Source: Streptomyces qinzhouensis | GTDB taxonomy: Bacteria > Actinomycetota > Actinomycetes > Streptomycetales > Streptomycetaceae | NCBI RefSeq assembly: GCF_007856155.1 | Contig: NZ_CP042266.1 | Location: 1,240,001 to 1,304,000 of the forward strand | DNA length: 64,000 nucleotides | Direction: 5' to 3' | Shown: positions 53,020 through 61,811 of the stretch, in pieces | Numbering within the stretch: position 1 is the first letter of the stretch | Layout of the letters: each line of letters begins with the position of its first letter | The notes under the pieces: model-generated | The model's input: the letters and a program-made list of their open reading frames with translations, nothing else | Databases searched by the model: none | What the model was told of the DNA's origin: nothing | Translations under genes and position numbers: made by a program

Positions 53020-54309
53020 ATGAGCCTGTCCAGACGGGGACTTCTGGCCGCGAGCGGCGCGGCCGGGGCGCTGGCCGCCACCGGATCCGCGGCCCGCGCG
53101 GACGACGACGGGGGCGGGCGGTCCGGCGAGGGGCACGGTCACGGGCGGCGCGGGTCACGGGTGCGCACGGGCTTCGACCGGCTCGCGGCGGACGGTTACG
53201 CCCTGCTCGCCGGTGAGCGCGTCGGGGTGGTCACCAATCCGACCGGAGTGACCTCCTCCGTACGCCATGTCGTCGATGTGATGCACGCCGACGACCGGGT
53301 GGACCTCGTGGCCGTCTTCGGCCCGGAGCACGGCTTCCGCGGCACCGCCCAGGCGGGCGGCTCCGAGGGACGGTACGACGACCCGGCGACCGGGCTGCCG
53401 GTCTACGACACGTACCGGAAGTCCGGACAGCCGCTCGCGGACATCTTCACGGCCTCGGGTGTGGACACGGTCGTCTTCGATATCCAGGACGCGGGCGCGC
53501 GCTTCTACACCTATATCTGGACGCTGTTCGACTGTATGGAGTCGGCGGCCGTCGCGGGGAAACGATTCGTCGTCCTTGACCGGCCGAATCCGGTGACCGG
53601 GCGGGCCGCGCTGGGGCCGGTGCTGGAGCCGCGGTACGCCTCGTTCGTCGGCCGCCGCCCCATCGCCCAGGCACACGGGATGACGGTCGCGGAGCTGGCC
53701 GCCCTGTTCAACGCCGAGTTTCTGAAGGACCGTCCGGTACGGCTGGAGACGGTACGGATGTCGGGCTGGCGCCGCTCCGACTTCTTCGACGCCACGGGCC
53801 TGCCCTGGGTGCCGCCGAGCCCCAATATGCCCACCCCGGACACCGCGCTGGTCTATGCCGGCACCTGTCTCTTCGAGGGCACCGAGCTGTCGGAGGGCCG
53901 GGGCACGACCCGCCCGTTCGAGCTGCTCGGCGCGCCGGGGATCGACGGACGGTGGGCCGAGGCCGCGAACGCCCTCGGCCTGCCCGGGGTGCGGTTCCGG
54001 GAGGCCTACTTCACACCGACGTTCAGCAAGCACCAGGGCAAGACCGTCGGCGGGGTGCAGCTCCATGTCCACGACCGGGCCGCCTTCGACCCGGTGCGGA
54101 CCGGTATCGGCCTGCTGGTGACGGCGAAGCGCAGCTGGCCCGAGTTCGCGTGGCTGCGGTCCAATCCGACCTGGCTGGACACGCTCAGCGGCACGGCGGC
54201 GGTCCGCACGATGGTGGACGCGGGGGCCGGGACGGACGAGATCGTGGGCGCGTGGCAGGAGGGGCTGGGGGCGTTCCGCTCCGTACGGAGGCGGTATCTG
54301 CGCTACTGA
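53020..54309 (+). CDS. Secreted NamZ-type (DUF1343) exo-muramidase
   Basis: DUF1343 proteins include NamZ, an exo-beta-N-acetylmuramidase that releases MurNAc from peptidoglycan fragments. The product is 429 residues. A twin-arginine-type signal (SRRGLLAASGAAGALAATGS near 4-23) ends near ARADDD, so export is expected. Mature-domain motifs are GVVTNPTGVTS near 68, VFGPEHGFRGTAQAG near 98-112, VYDTYRKSG near 127 and DIQDAGARFYTYIWTL near 153-168. The ATG at 53020 has GGAG six bases upstream. The next gene encodes another exported enzyme. Roles in cell-wall recycling or lysis of other bacteria are possible. Confidence 0.9.
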   Translation: MSLSRRGLLAASGAAGALAATGSAARADDDGGGRSGEGHGHGRRGSRVRTGFDRLAADGYALLAGERVGVVTNPTGVTSSVRHVVDVMHADDRVDLVAVFGPEHGFRGTAQAGGSEGRYDDPATGLPVYDTYRKSGQPLADIFTASGVDTVVFDIQDAGARFYTYIWTLFDCMESAAVAGKRFVVLDRPNPVTGRAALGPVLEPRYASFVGRRPIAQAHGMTVAELAALFNAEFLKDRPVRLETVRMSGWRRSDFFDATGLPWVPPSPNMPTPDTALVYAGTCLFEGTELSEGRGTTRPFELLGAPGIDGRWAEAANALGLPGVRFREAYFTPTFSKHQGKTVGGVQLHVHDRAAFDPVRTGIGLLVTAKRSWPEFAWLRSNPTWLDTLSGTAAVRTMVDAGAGTDEIVGAWQEGLGAFRSVRRRYLRY

Positions 54310-54438
54310 GCGCGGGCGGTGGGCGGTGGCCTCCGGGGCCCTGGTGCTACCCGGGCCCCCGAAGCGGGGGATTCCCCCAGCTCCGGACGGAGGACCGCCG
54401 GATGGCCCGCCGGTGATCACGGCCGCCAGTCTGGTGGC

Positions 54439-55803
54439 ATGACGATCTCCGATTCGGGCCCGCCCCGCCGTGCCGTGCTGCGTACCGCGTCCGCCGTCGC
54501 CCTCGGCGGGCTGGTCGTGGGCGCCGCACCGGCCGCCGCCGCCCCCGTACCGACCACCACCGCCGGGCCTCCCGGCGCCGGCACCGATCCGCTCCCCGCG
54601 CTACGGCGGGCGGCCCGGCCGCTGGCCGATCTGCGCCCGCTGGAGGGCATGATCGGCTCGGCGGCGATCGTCGGCGTCGGTGAGGCCACCCACAGCTCGC
54701 GGGAGTTCTTCCGCACCAAGAACCGCGTCTTCCGATATCTGGTGGAGCGGTGCGGCTTCACGACGTTCGTGCTGGAGACACCGTGGAGCAGCGGGGTGCG
54801 GCTCAACGCCTATGTGCTGCGCGGCGAGGGCGATCTGCGGCAGATCATGGCGGAGGAGTTCCAGAGTTCGTACCTCCTGTGGCGGACGCGCGAGTATCTG
54901 GACCTCCTCCGCTGGATGCGGCAGTACAACCTCCGCCGTCCGGACCGGCCGGTGCAGTTCGCCGGCAACGACTGCTCCTACGCGGGGCCCGAACTGTTCG
55001 ACGCGGTGACCGCCCATGTCGCCGAGCGCAGTCCGGCGCTGCTGTCCCGGTTCCGGGCGCTGTACGCGGCCTCCCGGCCGGTCGGCTCCCTCCACGAGTG
55101 GACGGAGCGGTATCTGGCCCGGCCGATGCCGGAGCGGCGGGCGATGGCGGCCGAGGTGGCCGAGGCGCTGGAGCTGCTGGAGTCCGTCCCGGCGGGGACG
55201 GGGGCCGCCGCCCGGGAACACGCCTGGGCCGTGCAGCACGCCCGGGCCGTCGCCCAGGTCGGCGAGTTCTACACCCATGACTACTTCGACCCGGAGAGCG
55301 CCCGGGCGATGATGCTCTACCGGGACCGGATCATGGCCGAGAACACGGTCCGATGGCACCGGCTCACAGGCGAGAAGGTACTGCTGTCGGCGCACAACGG
55401 GCATGTGGGATACGAGACCACGCGGCCCGATCAGTACCCCAGGCTGCAGGGCGCTTTCATCCGGGATGCGATGGGCAGCGCCTATGTATGTGCCGGTTTC
55501 ACCTTCGGCCGGGGGTCGTTCAACGCGAAGGACCTCACCGATCCGGCGGAACCGCTCCGCCGCTTCTCGGTGGGGCCGGCCGGGCCGGGGAGCAACGAGG
55601 AGACACTTGAACGAGTCCGGCCGGGGAACTACTACATCGATATGCGTACGGCGGCTCCGTCGGCGCGGCGCTGGCTGAGCCACATCCGCCCCACGAGGAG
55701 CATCGGCAACTCCTGGCCGGAGGAACCGCTTCCCACCGATCTGCTGTCCTCCTACGACGTACTGGTCCACCTCCCCCGGATCACCGCGGCCGACCTGATC
55801 TGA
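54439..55803 (+). CDS. Secreted erythromycin-esterase-family protein
   Basis: This is a 454-residue EreA/SusB-like hydrolase-fold protein. A signal peptide with RRAVLRTASAVALGG near 10-24 and a cut after AAAAP indicates export, probably by Tat. The family motif GEATHSSREFF is near 79-89 (metal/catalytic Glu and His), with FVLETPWSSG near 112 and LSAHNGHVGYET near 315 carrying another conserved histidine. It differs from clinical Ere enzymes in being exported. Macrolide hydrolysis cannot be assumed; many homologues have other or unknown substrates. The ATG at 54439 is the only start giving a proper signal. Confidence 0.86.
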   Translation: MTISDSGPPRRAVLRTASAVALGGLVVGAAPAAAAPVPTTTAGPPGAGTDPLPALRRAARPLADLRPLEGMIGSAAIVGVGEATHSSREFFRTKNRVFRYLVERCGFTTFVLETPWSSGVRLNAYVLRGEGDLRQIMAEEFQSSYLLWRTREYLDLLRWMRQYNLRRPDRPVQFAGNDCSYAGPELFDAVTAHVAERSPALLSRFRALYAASRPVGSLHEWTERYLARPMPERRAMAAEVAEALELLESVPAGTGAAAREHAWAVQHARAVAQVGEFYTHDYFDPESARAMMLYRDRIMAENTVRWHRLTGEKVLLSAHNGHVGYETTRPDQYPRLQGAFIRDAMGSAYVCAGFTFGRGSFNAKDLTDPAEPLRRFSVGPAGPGSNEETLERVRPGNYYIDMRTAAPSARRWLSHIRPTRSIGNSWPEEPLPTDLLSSYDVLVHLPRITAADLI

Positions 55804-55901
55804 GCGGATCGCGTCCCGGGTATGGCCGGGGCTGCTCTTGCGCAGGATCCTGCTGACGGGCCCCGCGCCTCCGGCGGGCCCGCCAGGGGGAGGGGGCGGT
55901 C

Positions 55902-57395
55902 ATGCCGCGCTGGGACGTGGGACCGTATCAGGACATCGGTTTCGACCGGGACGGCGATGTCGATCCGGAGCAGCGGCACCGGCTGCTGGGCCTGGAGGTC
56001 ACCGACCTCGTGATGTTCGCCCATGGCCGGAACCACTCCCCCGCGGCGGCGCGGGAGATGTACACGGGCTTCTTCGCCGCCCTGCCGCAACTGGTGGGGC
56101 GGGGGGTGCGCCCGGGGTTCGCGGGGGTGGGCTGGCCGTCGATGACGTTCCCGGACGAACCACCGGCGGAACCGGGGAAGGAACCGGAGACGGCCGGCGA
56201 GGGGCCGGGCGGCCGCCGGATGCCGTCCGGGCCGTCCGGGCCGCCGCCGGGTGCCGGACCGCTGCCGGGAGTGCCCTTCGGAAGCGGCCCGTTCGGGGAA
56301 ACGGCCGTCGGCGCCGTGACGCCCGGCGGCGAGGGGCTGGACCCCGGGACCCGGCAGGCGCTCGTCTCGCTCTTCCCGGGGCACGGGGAGACCGTGGCCC
56401 GGATCGGGGCGCTGCTGGCCGAGCGGCCCGGTTCGGCGGCGGCGGTCACCGAGTTCGGGCGGCTCGCGCGGCGGCTCGCCGAGGCGCCGGCGGGCGGGCT
56501 GGAGTCCTCCTGTTTCACGGACGACCTGCCCGGGGACGAGCAGGGGCCGCCCGCGGTGCTGTTCGAGGACCCGCTGTCGCTCTGCCGGAGATTCGCCGGG
56601 GTGCTGCGGCGGATCGAGTCGGGGGGCGCCGGGCCCGGCGGGTCCCGGTTCCTCGGTGCCCCGGGTCCCGCCGGCGCGTCCGGAGCCCCCGACCGGTCCG
56701 GTGGCCGCGGCTTCGCCGCCGGGTCGCCGGAGATCTGGCGCGGCGCCCGGGAACTGCTGCGCCAGACGACCTATTACGCGCTCAAGCGCCGCGCGGGCGC
56801 GGTCGGGGAGCTGGGGCTCGGTCCGCTCCTCGGGCAGCTCGCCCGCAGCCGCCCGGCGCTGCGGGTCCATCTGGTCGGTCACGGGCAGGGCGCCCGGCTG
56901 GTCGGGTTCGCGCTGCGCGGTCTCCCCGACGGCGTACGGACGGTGAAGTCGGTGACGCTGCTCCAGGGCGCCTTGTCGCACTACGCGTTCGCCACCGGGC
57001 TGCCGCACGCGCCCGGGCGCTCCGGGGCGCTGCGGGCCATGGAGCACCGGGTGGACGGCCCGGTGGTGGCCTGCCATTCGCGGTACGACAGCGCGCTCGG
57101 GGCGCTCTATCCGGTCGCGTCCGCCCCGGCGTACGACGGCCACTCCCCCGCCCCCGCCGGATCCGGCGACCCCCGCTGGTGGGCCATGGGACACAGTGGC
57201 ATCCACGGTGTCGACCCGGGGGTCCGGCTCTCGCTGGGAGAGGCCCTCGCCGGTGCTCTGCCCCGGTCGGGCTGTGTGAGCGTGGACGTCTCGTCGGTGG
57301 TCCGCGACGGGGCCCCGCCGTCGGGCGCGCACGCCGATATCTGCCGTCCGGAGCTGGCCCACCTGGTGGTGACGGCGGGCAGGCTGGACGACTGA
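55902..57395 (+). CDS. Alpha/beta-hydrolase-like protein lacking the nucleophile serine
   Basis: This is a 497-residue cytoplasmic protein. The N-terminus has MFAHGRNHSPAAA near 38-50, like an oxyanion HG motif. A Gly/Pro-rich, low-complexity stretch covers about 85-145. The nucleophile-elbow position reads LVGHGQGARLVGF near 323-335, so GHSxG is replaced by GHGQG. A conserved HSRYDSALG near 390 and GHSGIHGV near 428 may supply Asp/His-type residues. It therefore looks like a catalytically altered hydrolase. No signal peptide is visible. The annotation of relatives varies and is unreliable. It follows the Ere-like gene by 98 bases on the same strand. Confidence 0.78.
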   Translation: MPRWDVGPYQDIGFDRDGDVDPEQRHRLLGLEVTDLVMFAHGRNHSPAAAREMYTGFFAALPQLVGRGVRPGFAGVGWPSMTFPDEPPAEPGKEPETAGEGPGGRRMPSGPSGPPPGAGPLPGVPFGSGPFGETAVGAVTPGGEGLDPGTRQALVSLFPGHGETVARIGALLAERPGSAAAVTEFGRLARRLAEAPAGGLESSCFTDDLPGDEQGPPAVLFEDPLSLCRRFAGVLRRIESGGAGPGGSRFLGAPGPAGASGAPDRSGGRGFAAGSPEIWRGARELLRQTTYYALKRRAGAVGELGLGPLLGQLARSRPALRVHLVGHGQGARLVGFALRGLPDGVRTVKSVTLLQGALSHYAFATGLPHAPGRSGALRAMEHRVDGPVVACHSRYDSALGALYPVASAPAYDGHSPAPAGSGDPRWWAMGHSGIHGVDPGVRLSLGEALAGALPRSGCVSVDVSSVVRDGAPPSGAHADICRPELAHLVVTAGRLDD

Positions 57396-57761
57396 CCTCG
57401 GGAGTACGGCCGTTCGAGCCCGCTCCGGTACGACGGGCGGCAGCGGTCCGCCCCGACCCGACCCAACTCGCCCGGATCGGCGTCGCCCGGACGGGGCAGT
57501 TCGCGCCCGCCGGCCTGTGGAACACCTGTGAAAGGCCGGTGGAACCTTGCCGCGGGGGTGTTCGTTCATGGGGAAGAGGGCGTTCAGCGCGGGCCTTTCG
57601 GGGCAGGCGGGGAGGACGAGGAGGGGCGTGCCGTGCCGGGAGTGGGGTCCCCGGCTCAGGGAACGCTCGGCTGATGGCCGCCATCGGAATTCCGATGGAG
57701 CCGGATCGGGTGCTCGTACGTCCCATTTCTCGACGCCGATGTACCAGCGACGGAGGTGGCG
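57396..57761. other. 366-base intergenic stretch
   Basis: A hairpin pairs CCGGCCT (57510-57516) with AGGCCGG (57533-57539) and may end the upstream gene. A small frame (57568-57765, 65 codons, Arg/Ser-rich) ends in a GTGA overlap with the next start, but has no ribosome site and odd composition, so I do not call it. Confidence 0.5.
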
Positions 57762-58382
57762 GTGACGATGGCCGGTTTCCGGAGTCTTGCGAGACAGGTG
57801 CGCGATCCGCGGTGCGATCTGGCACTGCGGCGCTATTCCCTGCGCAAGTGCCTTGAGCGATTCGCCCCTTACGGGCACCGTGCGACCTGGGACCATCTGT
57901 GCGCCCGGCACGGATTCGGCCCCGAGGACAGGTCCCCCGACCCGGCGAAGCTGATCGCCGCGCTGGACGAACTGGAGCGAGCGCGGGACGTCTGGCTCGC
58001 GTACGAGGAGGAGTTCGCCGACCGCCGCAAACGCGAGAAGCACGACGGACTGCGGCGTCCGGCCTCCGGCGACGAGTGGCATCAGCACGCCTGGGGCGGC
58101 AATGGGGTGGCGCGCTGCGACAGCCCCCGCGAGCGTCCTTCGGCTCCGCTCGACGAGGTGCTGCGGAAGCTGGTCACCGCGCTGACGGGAGAGCCGGGCG
58201 CCCACTGCCCCGTCTGCGGGGCGTCGGCGATCGTCTGGCGCCAGGTTCTGAAGACCGCCCCCTGGGCGGGCCCCGTCTGCACGGGCTGCGGCATCGTCCT
58301 CCCCCGCCCGGTGCTGACGGACGACGCGGTCGCCGCGGCCCAGCAGGCGGCGCGGCACACGGTGCTCGCCTCCGTGGCCTGA
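57762..58382 (+). CDS. Unknown protein with C-terminal zinc ribbon
   Basis: I do not recognise the family. The GTG at 57762, five bases after GGAGG, gives 206 residues; an ATG at 57768 is an alternative. The N-terminal half is helical and charged, with LARQVRDPRCDLALRRYSL near 7-25 and ALDELERARDVWLAYEEEFA near 67-86. The C-terminal part has CPVC near 148 and CTGC near 171, which together make a four-cysteine zinc ribbon. A nucleic-acid or protein-binding adaptor is the likely type. Two unannotated stretches flank it. Confidence 0.7.
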   Translation: MTMAGFRSLARQVRDPRCDLALRRYSLRKCLERFAPYGHRATWDHLCARHGFGPEDRSPDPAKLIAALDELERARDVWLAYEEEFADRRKREKHDGLRRPASGDEWHQHAWGGNGVARCDSPRERPSAPLDEVLRKLVTALTGEPGAHCPVCGASAIVWRQVLKTAPWAGPVCTGCGIVLPRPVLTDDAVAAAQQAARHTVLASVA

Positions 58383-58739
58383 GCCTCGCGGACAGGTCAA
58401 CGGCGGGCACGTTCAACGGGGGCGCGCTCCGTCCGCGCGCTCCGTCCGCGCGCTCCGTCCACGGGCGGCGGCCGGGGCGGGGCGTGCGCCGTACGTTCCG
58501 GGACGGCGCCGGGACCGCCCTCCGGGCGGACAGCCCTTGGGGGTCGGACACGGCCCAGCAGACGGAAAATGATTCGCTCCACTCGTTTTCCCCGCGGACA
58601 GTGGAACCGACGCGCAAGCGCCGCCGGGCCGGTGGCGCCCGCGTGAGGCGGGCCTGACACGGGGGTGTGGGCCCGCCTCGGCCGGTTCCGCGGCGAGGTC
58701 CGGCATCCGTCCGTCGGTGGAGCGGCCGTCGTACCCGCC
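58383..58739. other. 357-base intergenic stretch with a 13-bp triplicate
   Basis: Three perfect tandem copies of GCGCGCTCCGTCC occupy 58422-58460. An inverted repeat GGAAAA/TTTTCC (58564-58569, 58586-58591) lies in an AT-richer patch near the middle. No supported gene is present. It contains the 3' sides of the convergent zinc-ribbon and soxR genes. Confidence 0.55.
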
Positions 58740-59261
58740 TCATTCCTTCGGCGCGTCCCGGGCCGCCGTTCCGTCGCAGGTTTCCGATGCCTCCCGGGCC
58801 GTCCACAGCGGGCCGGGCATGAGCCGGGAGCCGGGCCGCCGGCGGCCGAAAGCGTCCTCGGGGTTGGACAGGGCGCAGGTCTCCAGGGAGAGACAGCCGC
58901 AGCCGATGCACTCGGTGAGGGTGTCCCGCAGCCGTCCGAGCTGCCGGATGCGCTCGTCGAGTTCACGGCGCCAGGTCTCGGAGAGCCTCGCCCAGTCCTC
59001 CCGGTCGGGGGTCCGCTCCTCCGGCAGTTCCGCGAGCGCGTCACGGATCGTGGACAGCGGAATGCCGACGCGCTGCGCGGCCCGTACGAATGCCACCCGG
59101 CGCAGGGTGTCCCTGGTGTAGCGGCGCTGATTACCGCTGGTGCGACGGCTGTGGATCAGCCCCTTGGACTCGTAGAAGTGCAGGGCCGACACGGCCGCGC
59201 CGCTGCGCTGCGAGAGCTGGCCGACCGTGAGTTCGCTGATGGTCTCGGAAGGTGGGAACAC
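58740..59261 (-). CDS. soxR: Redox-sensing MerR-family activator SoxR
   Basis: SoxR senses redox-active compounds (in Streptomyces, its own pigments such as actinorhodin) through a 2Fe-2S cluster. The product is 173 residues. The winged helix and MerR signature are at about 11-60 (GAAVSALHFYESKGLI near 21). The cluster cysteines are Cys118, Cys121, Cys123 and Cys129 (CIGCGCLSLETC), exactly the SoxR spacing. The GTG at 59261 has AAGGG just upstream. The C-terminal tail of about 40 residues is poorly conserved. It is divergent from maoC. Confidence 0.93.
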   Translation of the reverse strand: MFPPSETISELTVGQLSQRSGAAVSALHFYESKGLIHSRRTSGNQRRYTRDTLRRVAFVRAAQRVGIPLSTIRDALAELPEERTPDREDWARLSETWRRELDERIRQLGRLRDTLTECIGCGCLSLETCALSNPEDAFGRRRPGSRLMPGPLWTAREASETCDGTAARDAPKE

Positions 59262-59313
59262 CCTTCGAACACTACTGGGTGGTCCGTTGACACGGCGGTC
59301 TCGCCCAAGGATG

Positions 59314-59329
59314 CTGAGCAAGCGCTCAG
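59314..59329. promoter_or_regulatory. TetR-type palindrome in front of maoC
   Basis: CTGAG-CAAGCG-CTCAG. The 15-mer at 59315-59329 matches 14 of 15 bases at 60591-60605, upstream of the next tetR gene. A regulon of that TetR is the simplest reading. Confidence 0.6.
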
Positions 59330-59433
59330 GGCCGGTCGGCGGGCCGTACGCCGCGCCGCGCCGCCGTCCGGGGCCGTACCACCACACCGTACGGCGGACC
59401 ACCATCGCCCACCGAGAGGCAGGGACCGGGGAC

Positions 59434-59895
59434 ATGGCCGAGCCGAGGGTCTTCACCTCCGCCGCCGAACTGCGCGCCGGGGTCGGCGAGCCGCTGGGGC
59501 GGAGCGACTGGCTGGAGATCGACCAGCAGCGGATCGACCTCTTCGCGGATGCCACCGGCGACCACCAGTGGATCCATGTGGACCCCGCGCGGGCGGCGGA
59601 CGGCCCGTTCGGAACGACCATCGCCCACGGCTATCTGACACTGTCACTGCTGCCCCTGCTGGTCCCGCAGGTGCTGCGGGTCGAGGGCATGAAGATGGGC
59701 CTGAACTACGGCACGGACAAGGTCCGATTCCCCGCGCCCGTGCCGGTGGGCTCCCGGCTGCGCGCCGCCGTCACCCTGACCCGGGTCGCGGAGGCGGGCG
59801 ACGGGGTGCAGGTGACCGCCCTGGTGACGGTGGAGCGCGAGGGCGGCGAGAAGCCGGTGTGCGTGGCGGAGTCCGTATCGCGCTACTACTTCTGA
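59434..59895 (+). CDS. MaoC-family enoyl-CoA hydratase
   Basis: This is a 153-residue hot-dog-fold (R)-specific enoyl-CoA hydratase. The hydratase motif is FADATGDHQWIHVDPARA near 37-54, with the catalytic Asp and His, followed by FGTTIAHGYLTLSLLP near 58-73. NYGTDKVRFPAPVPVG near 90 is conserved in the group. The ATG at 59434 has GGGG two bases upstream. It is convergent with the tetR gene at 60 kb and shares an operator-like palindrome with it. The acyl-CoA dehydrogenase gene beyond tetR suggests a small fatty-acid degradation unit. Confidence 0.93.
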   Translation: MAEPRVFTSAAELRAGVGEPLGRSDWLEIDQQRIDLFADATGDHQWIHVDPARAADGPFGTTIAHGYLTLSLLPLLVPQVLRVEGMKMGLNYGTDKVRFPAPVPVGSRLRAAVTLTRVAEAGDGVQVTALVTVEREGGEKPVCVAESVSRYYF

Positions 59896-59911
59896 GCCGC
59901 GACGCCGCCGG

Positions 59912-60547
59912 TCAGCGCCGGGCCGAGACCATCCGCAGCACCAGGTCCGCGTAGAGGGCGCCGACTTCGTCGGGTGTACGTCTGCCGTTGACGTTGAACC
60001 AGCGGGCGACGTCGATACAGAGGGAGAGCACGGCCAGCGTCGTCCCGGGCACATCCGGAACGTCGAACTCGCCCGACTCCACCCCCTCGTGGATGATCTC
60101 CCGGACGACGGCGTCGCTGCGGCGCCGGAGGGCCACGATCTCGGTGCGGTGCTCGGGGGTCAGCGCGTCCAGCTCGTACTGGACCACCCTGGCCGTGTCA
60201 TGCCGCCCGGCGTGCCAGCGGACGAAGGAGGAGACCGCGCCGGCCAGCCGCTCGCCCGGGGTGCCGCCGCGCGCCGCGGCGGCCGACAACACCTCCAGCG
60301 CACGGGTGTGACCGAGGCTGCTGATCCGGTGGAGCAGCTCCTCCTTGGTCTTGTAGTGGATATAGAGCGCGGCGGGGCTCATTCCGGCCCGGCTCGCGAT
60401 ATCGCGGGTGGTGGTGGCGTGGTAGCCCCGTTCGGCGAAGGCCTCGACCGCGGCGACGAGCAGCCTGCGCGCGGCCTCGGGCGCCACCTCGCCCCACGGG
60501 ACGTCCTCGCTCCCGCAGTCGGGCGTCCTGTCGTCGGCCGCGGTCAT
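59912..60547 (-). CDS. TetR-family regulator of maoC/acyl-CoA genes
   Basis: This is a 211-residue repressor. The helix-turn-helix covers about 30-75 (AVEAFAERGYHATTTRDIAS, then MSPAALYIHYKTKEELL). The ligand domain is typical of the fatty-acid-related TetR group. GGAGA lies four bases ahead of the ATG at 60547. A TGAGCAAGCGCTTAG palindrome lies 44-58 bases upstream of its start, with a near copy in front of maoC. An acyl-CoA ligand is likely. Confidence 0.9.
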   Translation of the reverse strand: MTAADDRTPDCGSEDVPWGEVAPEAARRLLVAAVEAFAERGYHATTTRDIASRAGMSPAALYIHYKTKEELLHRISSLGHTRALEVLSAAAARGGTPGERLAGAVSSFVRWHAGRHDTARVVQYELDALTPEHRTEIVALRRRSDAVVREIIHEGVESGEFDVPDVPGTTLAVLSLCIDVARWFNVNGRRTPDEVGALYADLVLRMVSARR

Positions 60548-60590
60548 CGGCTCTCCTTCTGCTCTTCGGGGCCTCACCATACCCCGAAGG

Positions 60591-60605
60591 TGAGCAAGCG
60601 CTTAG
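60591..60605. promoter_or_regulatory. TetR-type palindrome upstream of tetR
   Basis: TGAGCAAGCGCTTAG, 44 bases ahead of the tetR start and within the intergenic space that follows the acyl-CoA dehydrogenase stop. It matches the site before maoC in 14 of 15 bases. Confidence 0.6.
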
Positions 60606-60644
60606 CTCCCGGTCCTCGCCGGCGGGACCCGGGTCCGCCCGGTC

Positions 60645-61796
60645 TCAGAAGGCGGAGACGCCGGTCAGGGCCCGGCCGATGATCAGCTTCTGAATCTGGC
60701 TGGTGCCTTCGTAGAGTGTCATCACCCGGGCGTCCCGGACCAGCTTCCCGACCGGATACTCGTCGATGTAGCCATAGCCACCGTAGACCTGGAGCGCGTT
60801 GTTGGCCGCCCGGACGGCCGCCTCGGAGGCGAACAGCTTCGCCTGTGACGCGGCGGTGGCGAAGTCCTCCCCCCGGTCGACGAGGCCGGCGGCCCGCCAG
60901 GTCAGCAGCCGGGCGGCGGCCACGTCCACGGAGATATCACTGATCAGCTCCTGGACGAGCTGATGGCCCGCGATGGGCCGGCCGAACTGCTCCCGCTCGC
61001 CCGCGTACCCCACGGCCGCATCCAGCGCGGCCTGGGCGATGCCGACACAGCCCGCGGCGACGGAGATCCGCCCCCGGGTGAGCGCGGACATCGCGACCGA
61101 GAAGCCCTTGCCCGCCGGCCCGAGCAGGGCCGAGGCCGGGACGCGCACCCGGTCGAGCACCAGCTCGGCGGTGGCCTGCCCGCGCAGTCCGAGCTTGCCG
61201 TGGACGGGCGTGCGGGTCAGCCCCGGGCTGTCGGTGGGCACCAGGAAGGCGGAGACGCCCCGGTGGCCGGGGGCACCCCCGGTCCGGGCGAAGACCAGAG
61301 CGATATCGGCCCAGGTGCCGTTGGTGATGAACATCTTGGTGCCGGTCAGCAGGTAGTCACCGCCGTCCCGGTCCGCCCGGGTGGTCAGGTTCCCGGCGTC
61401 GGAGCCGGTGCCGGGCTCGGTGAGCCCGAAGCAGCCGATCGCCTCGCCGGAGGTCAGCCGCGGCAGCCAGGTGCGCTTCTGCTCCTCGTCGCCCCAGGCC
61501 GCGATGGTCTTGGTGACCAGCCCGAGGGAGACCGACACGATGCCCCGCACGGAGGAGTCGCCGCGCCCCAGCTCCTCGGTGACCAGGCAGTACGTCAGAT
61601 GGTCGCCGCCCGAGCCGCCGTAATCGGGGTCGACGGCCAGACCGAGGAAGCCGAGGGCGCCCAGCTTTCCGACGATGTCCCGGTCGACGCTCTCGGCCCG
61701 GTCCCAGGCGGTGGCGTACGGGGTGACCTCCCGGCGTACGAAGTCCGCCGCGAGCCGCCGTACCGCCGACTGCTCGTCGTTCAGCTCCAGATCCAC
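60645..61796 (-). CDS. Acyl-CoA dehydrogenase
   Basis: This is a 383-residue FAD enzyme of standard size. The FAD/substrate segments are CFGLTEPGTGSDAGNL near 122-137 and KMFITNGTWADIALVF near 154. The C-terminal signature is QVYGGYGYIDEYPVGKLVRD near 340-359 and contains the position of the usual catalytic glutamate further on in YEGTSQIQ. The GTG at 61796 has AAAGGGG upstream. The 51-base gap to the divergent tetR gene contains a candidate operator. Confidence 0.93.
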   Translation of the reverse strand: MDLELNDEQSAVRRLAADFVRREVTPYATAWDRAESVDRDIVGKLGALGFLGLAVDPDYGGSGGDHLTYCLVTEELGRGDSSVRGIVSVSLGLVTKTIAAWGDEEQKRTWLPRLTSGEAIGCFGLTEPGTGSDAGNLTTRADRDGGDYLLTGTKMFITNGTWADIALVFARTGGAPGHRGVSAFLVPTDSPGLTRTPVHGKLGLRGQATAELVLDRVRVPASALLGPAGKGFSVAMSALTRGRISVAAGCVGIAQAALDAAVGYAGEREQFGRPIAGHQLVQELISDISVDVAAARLLTWRAAGLVDRGEDFATAASQAKLFASEAAVRAANNALQVYGGYGYIDEYPVGKLVRDARVMTLYEGTSQIQKLIIGRALTGVSAF

Positions 61797-61811
61797 GGCC
61801 CCGACCCCTTT

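Noticed and set aside
54439..55803. A macrolide-resistance esterase
   Set aside because: Only the broad Ere family can be recognised and the protein appears exported. Substrate specificity cannot be read from the sequence.
57568..57765. 65-codon frame ahead of the zinc-ribbon gene
   Set aside because: No ribosome site, Arg/Ser-rich composition typical of out-of-frame GC-rich DNA.
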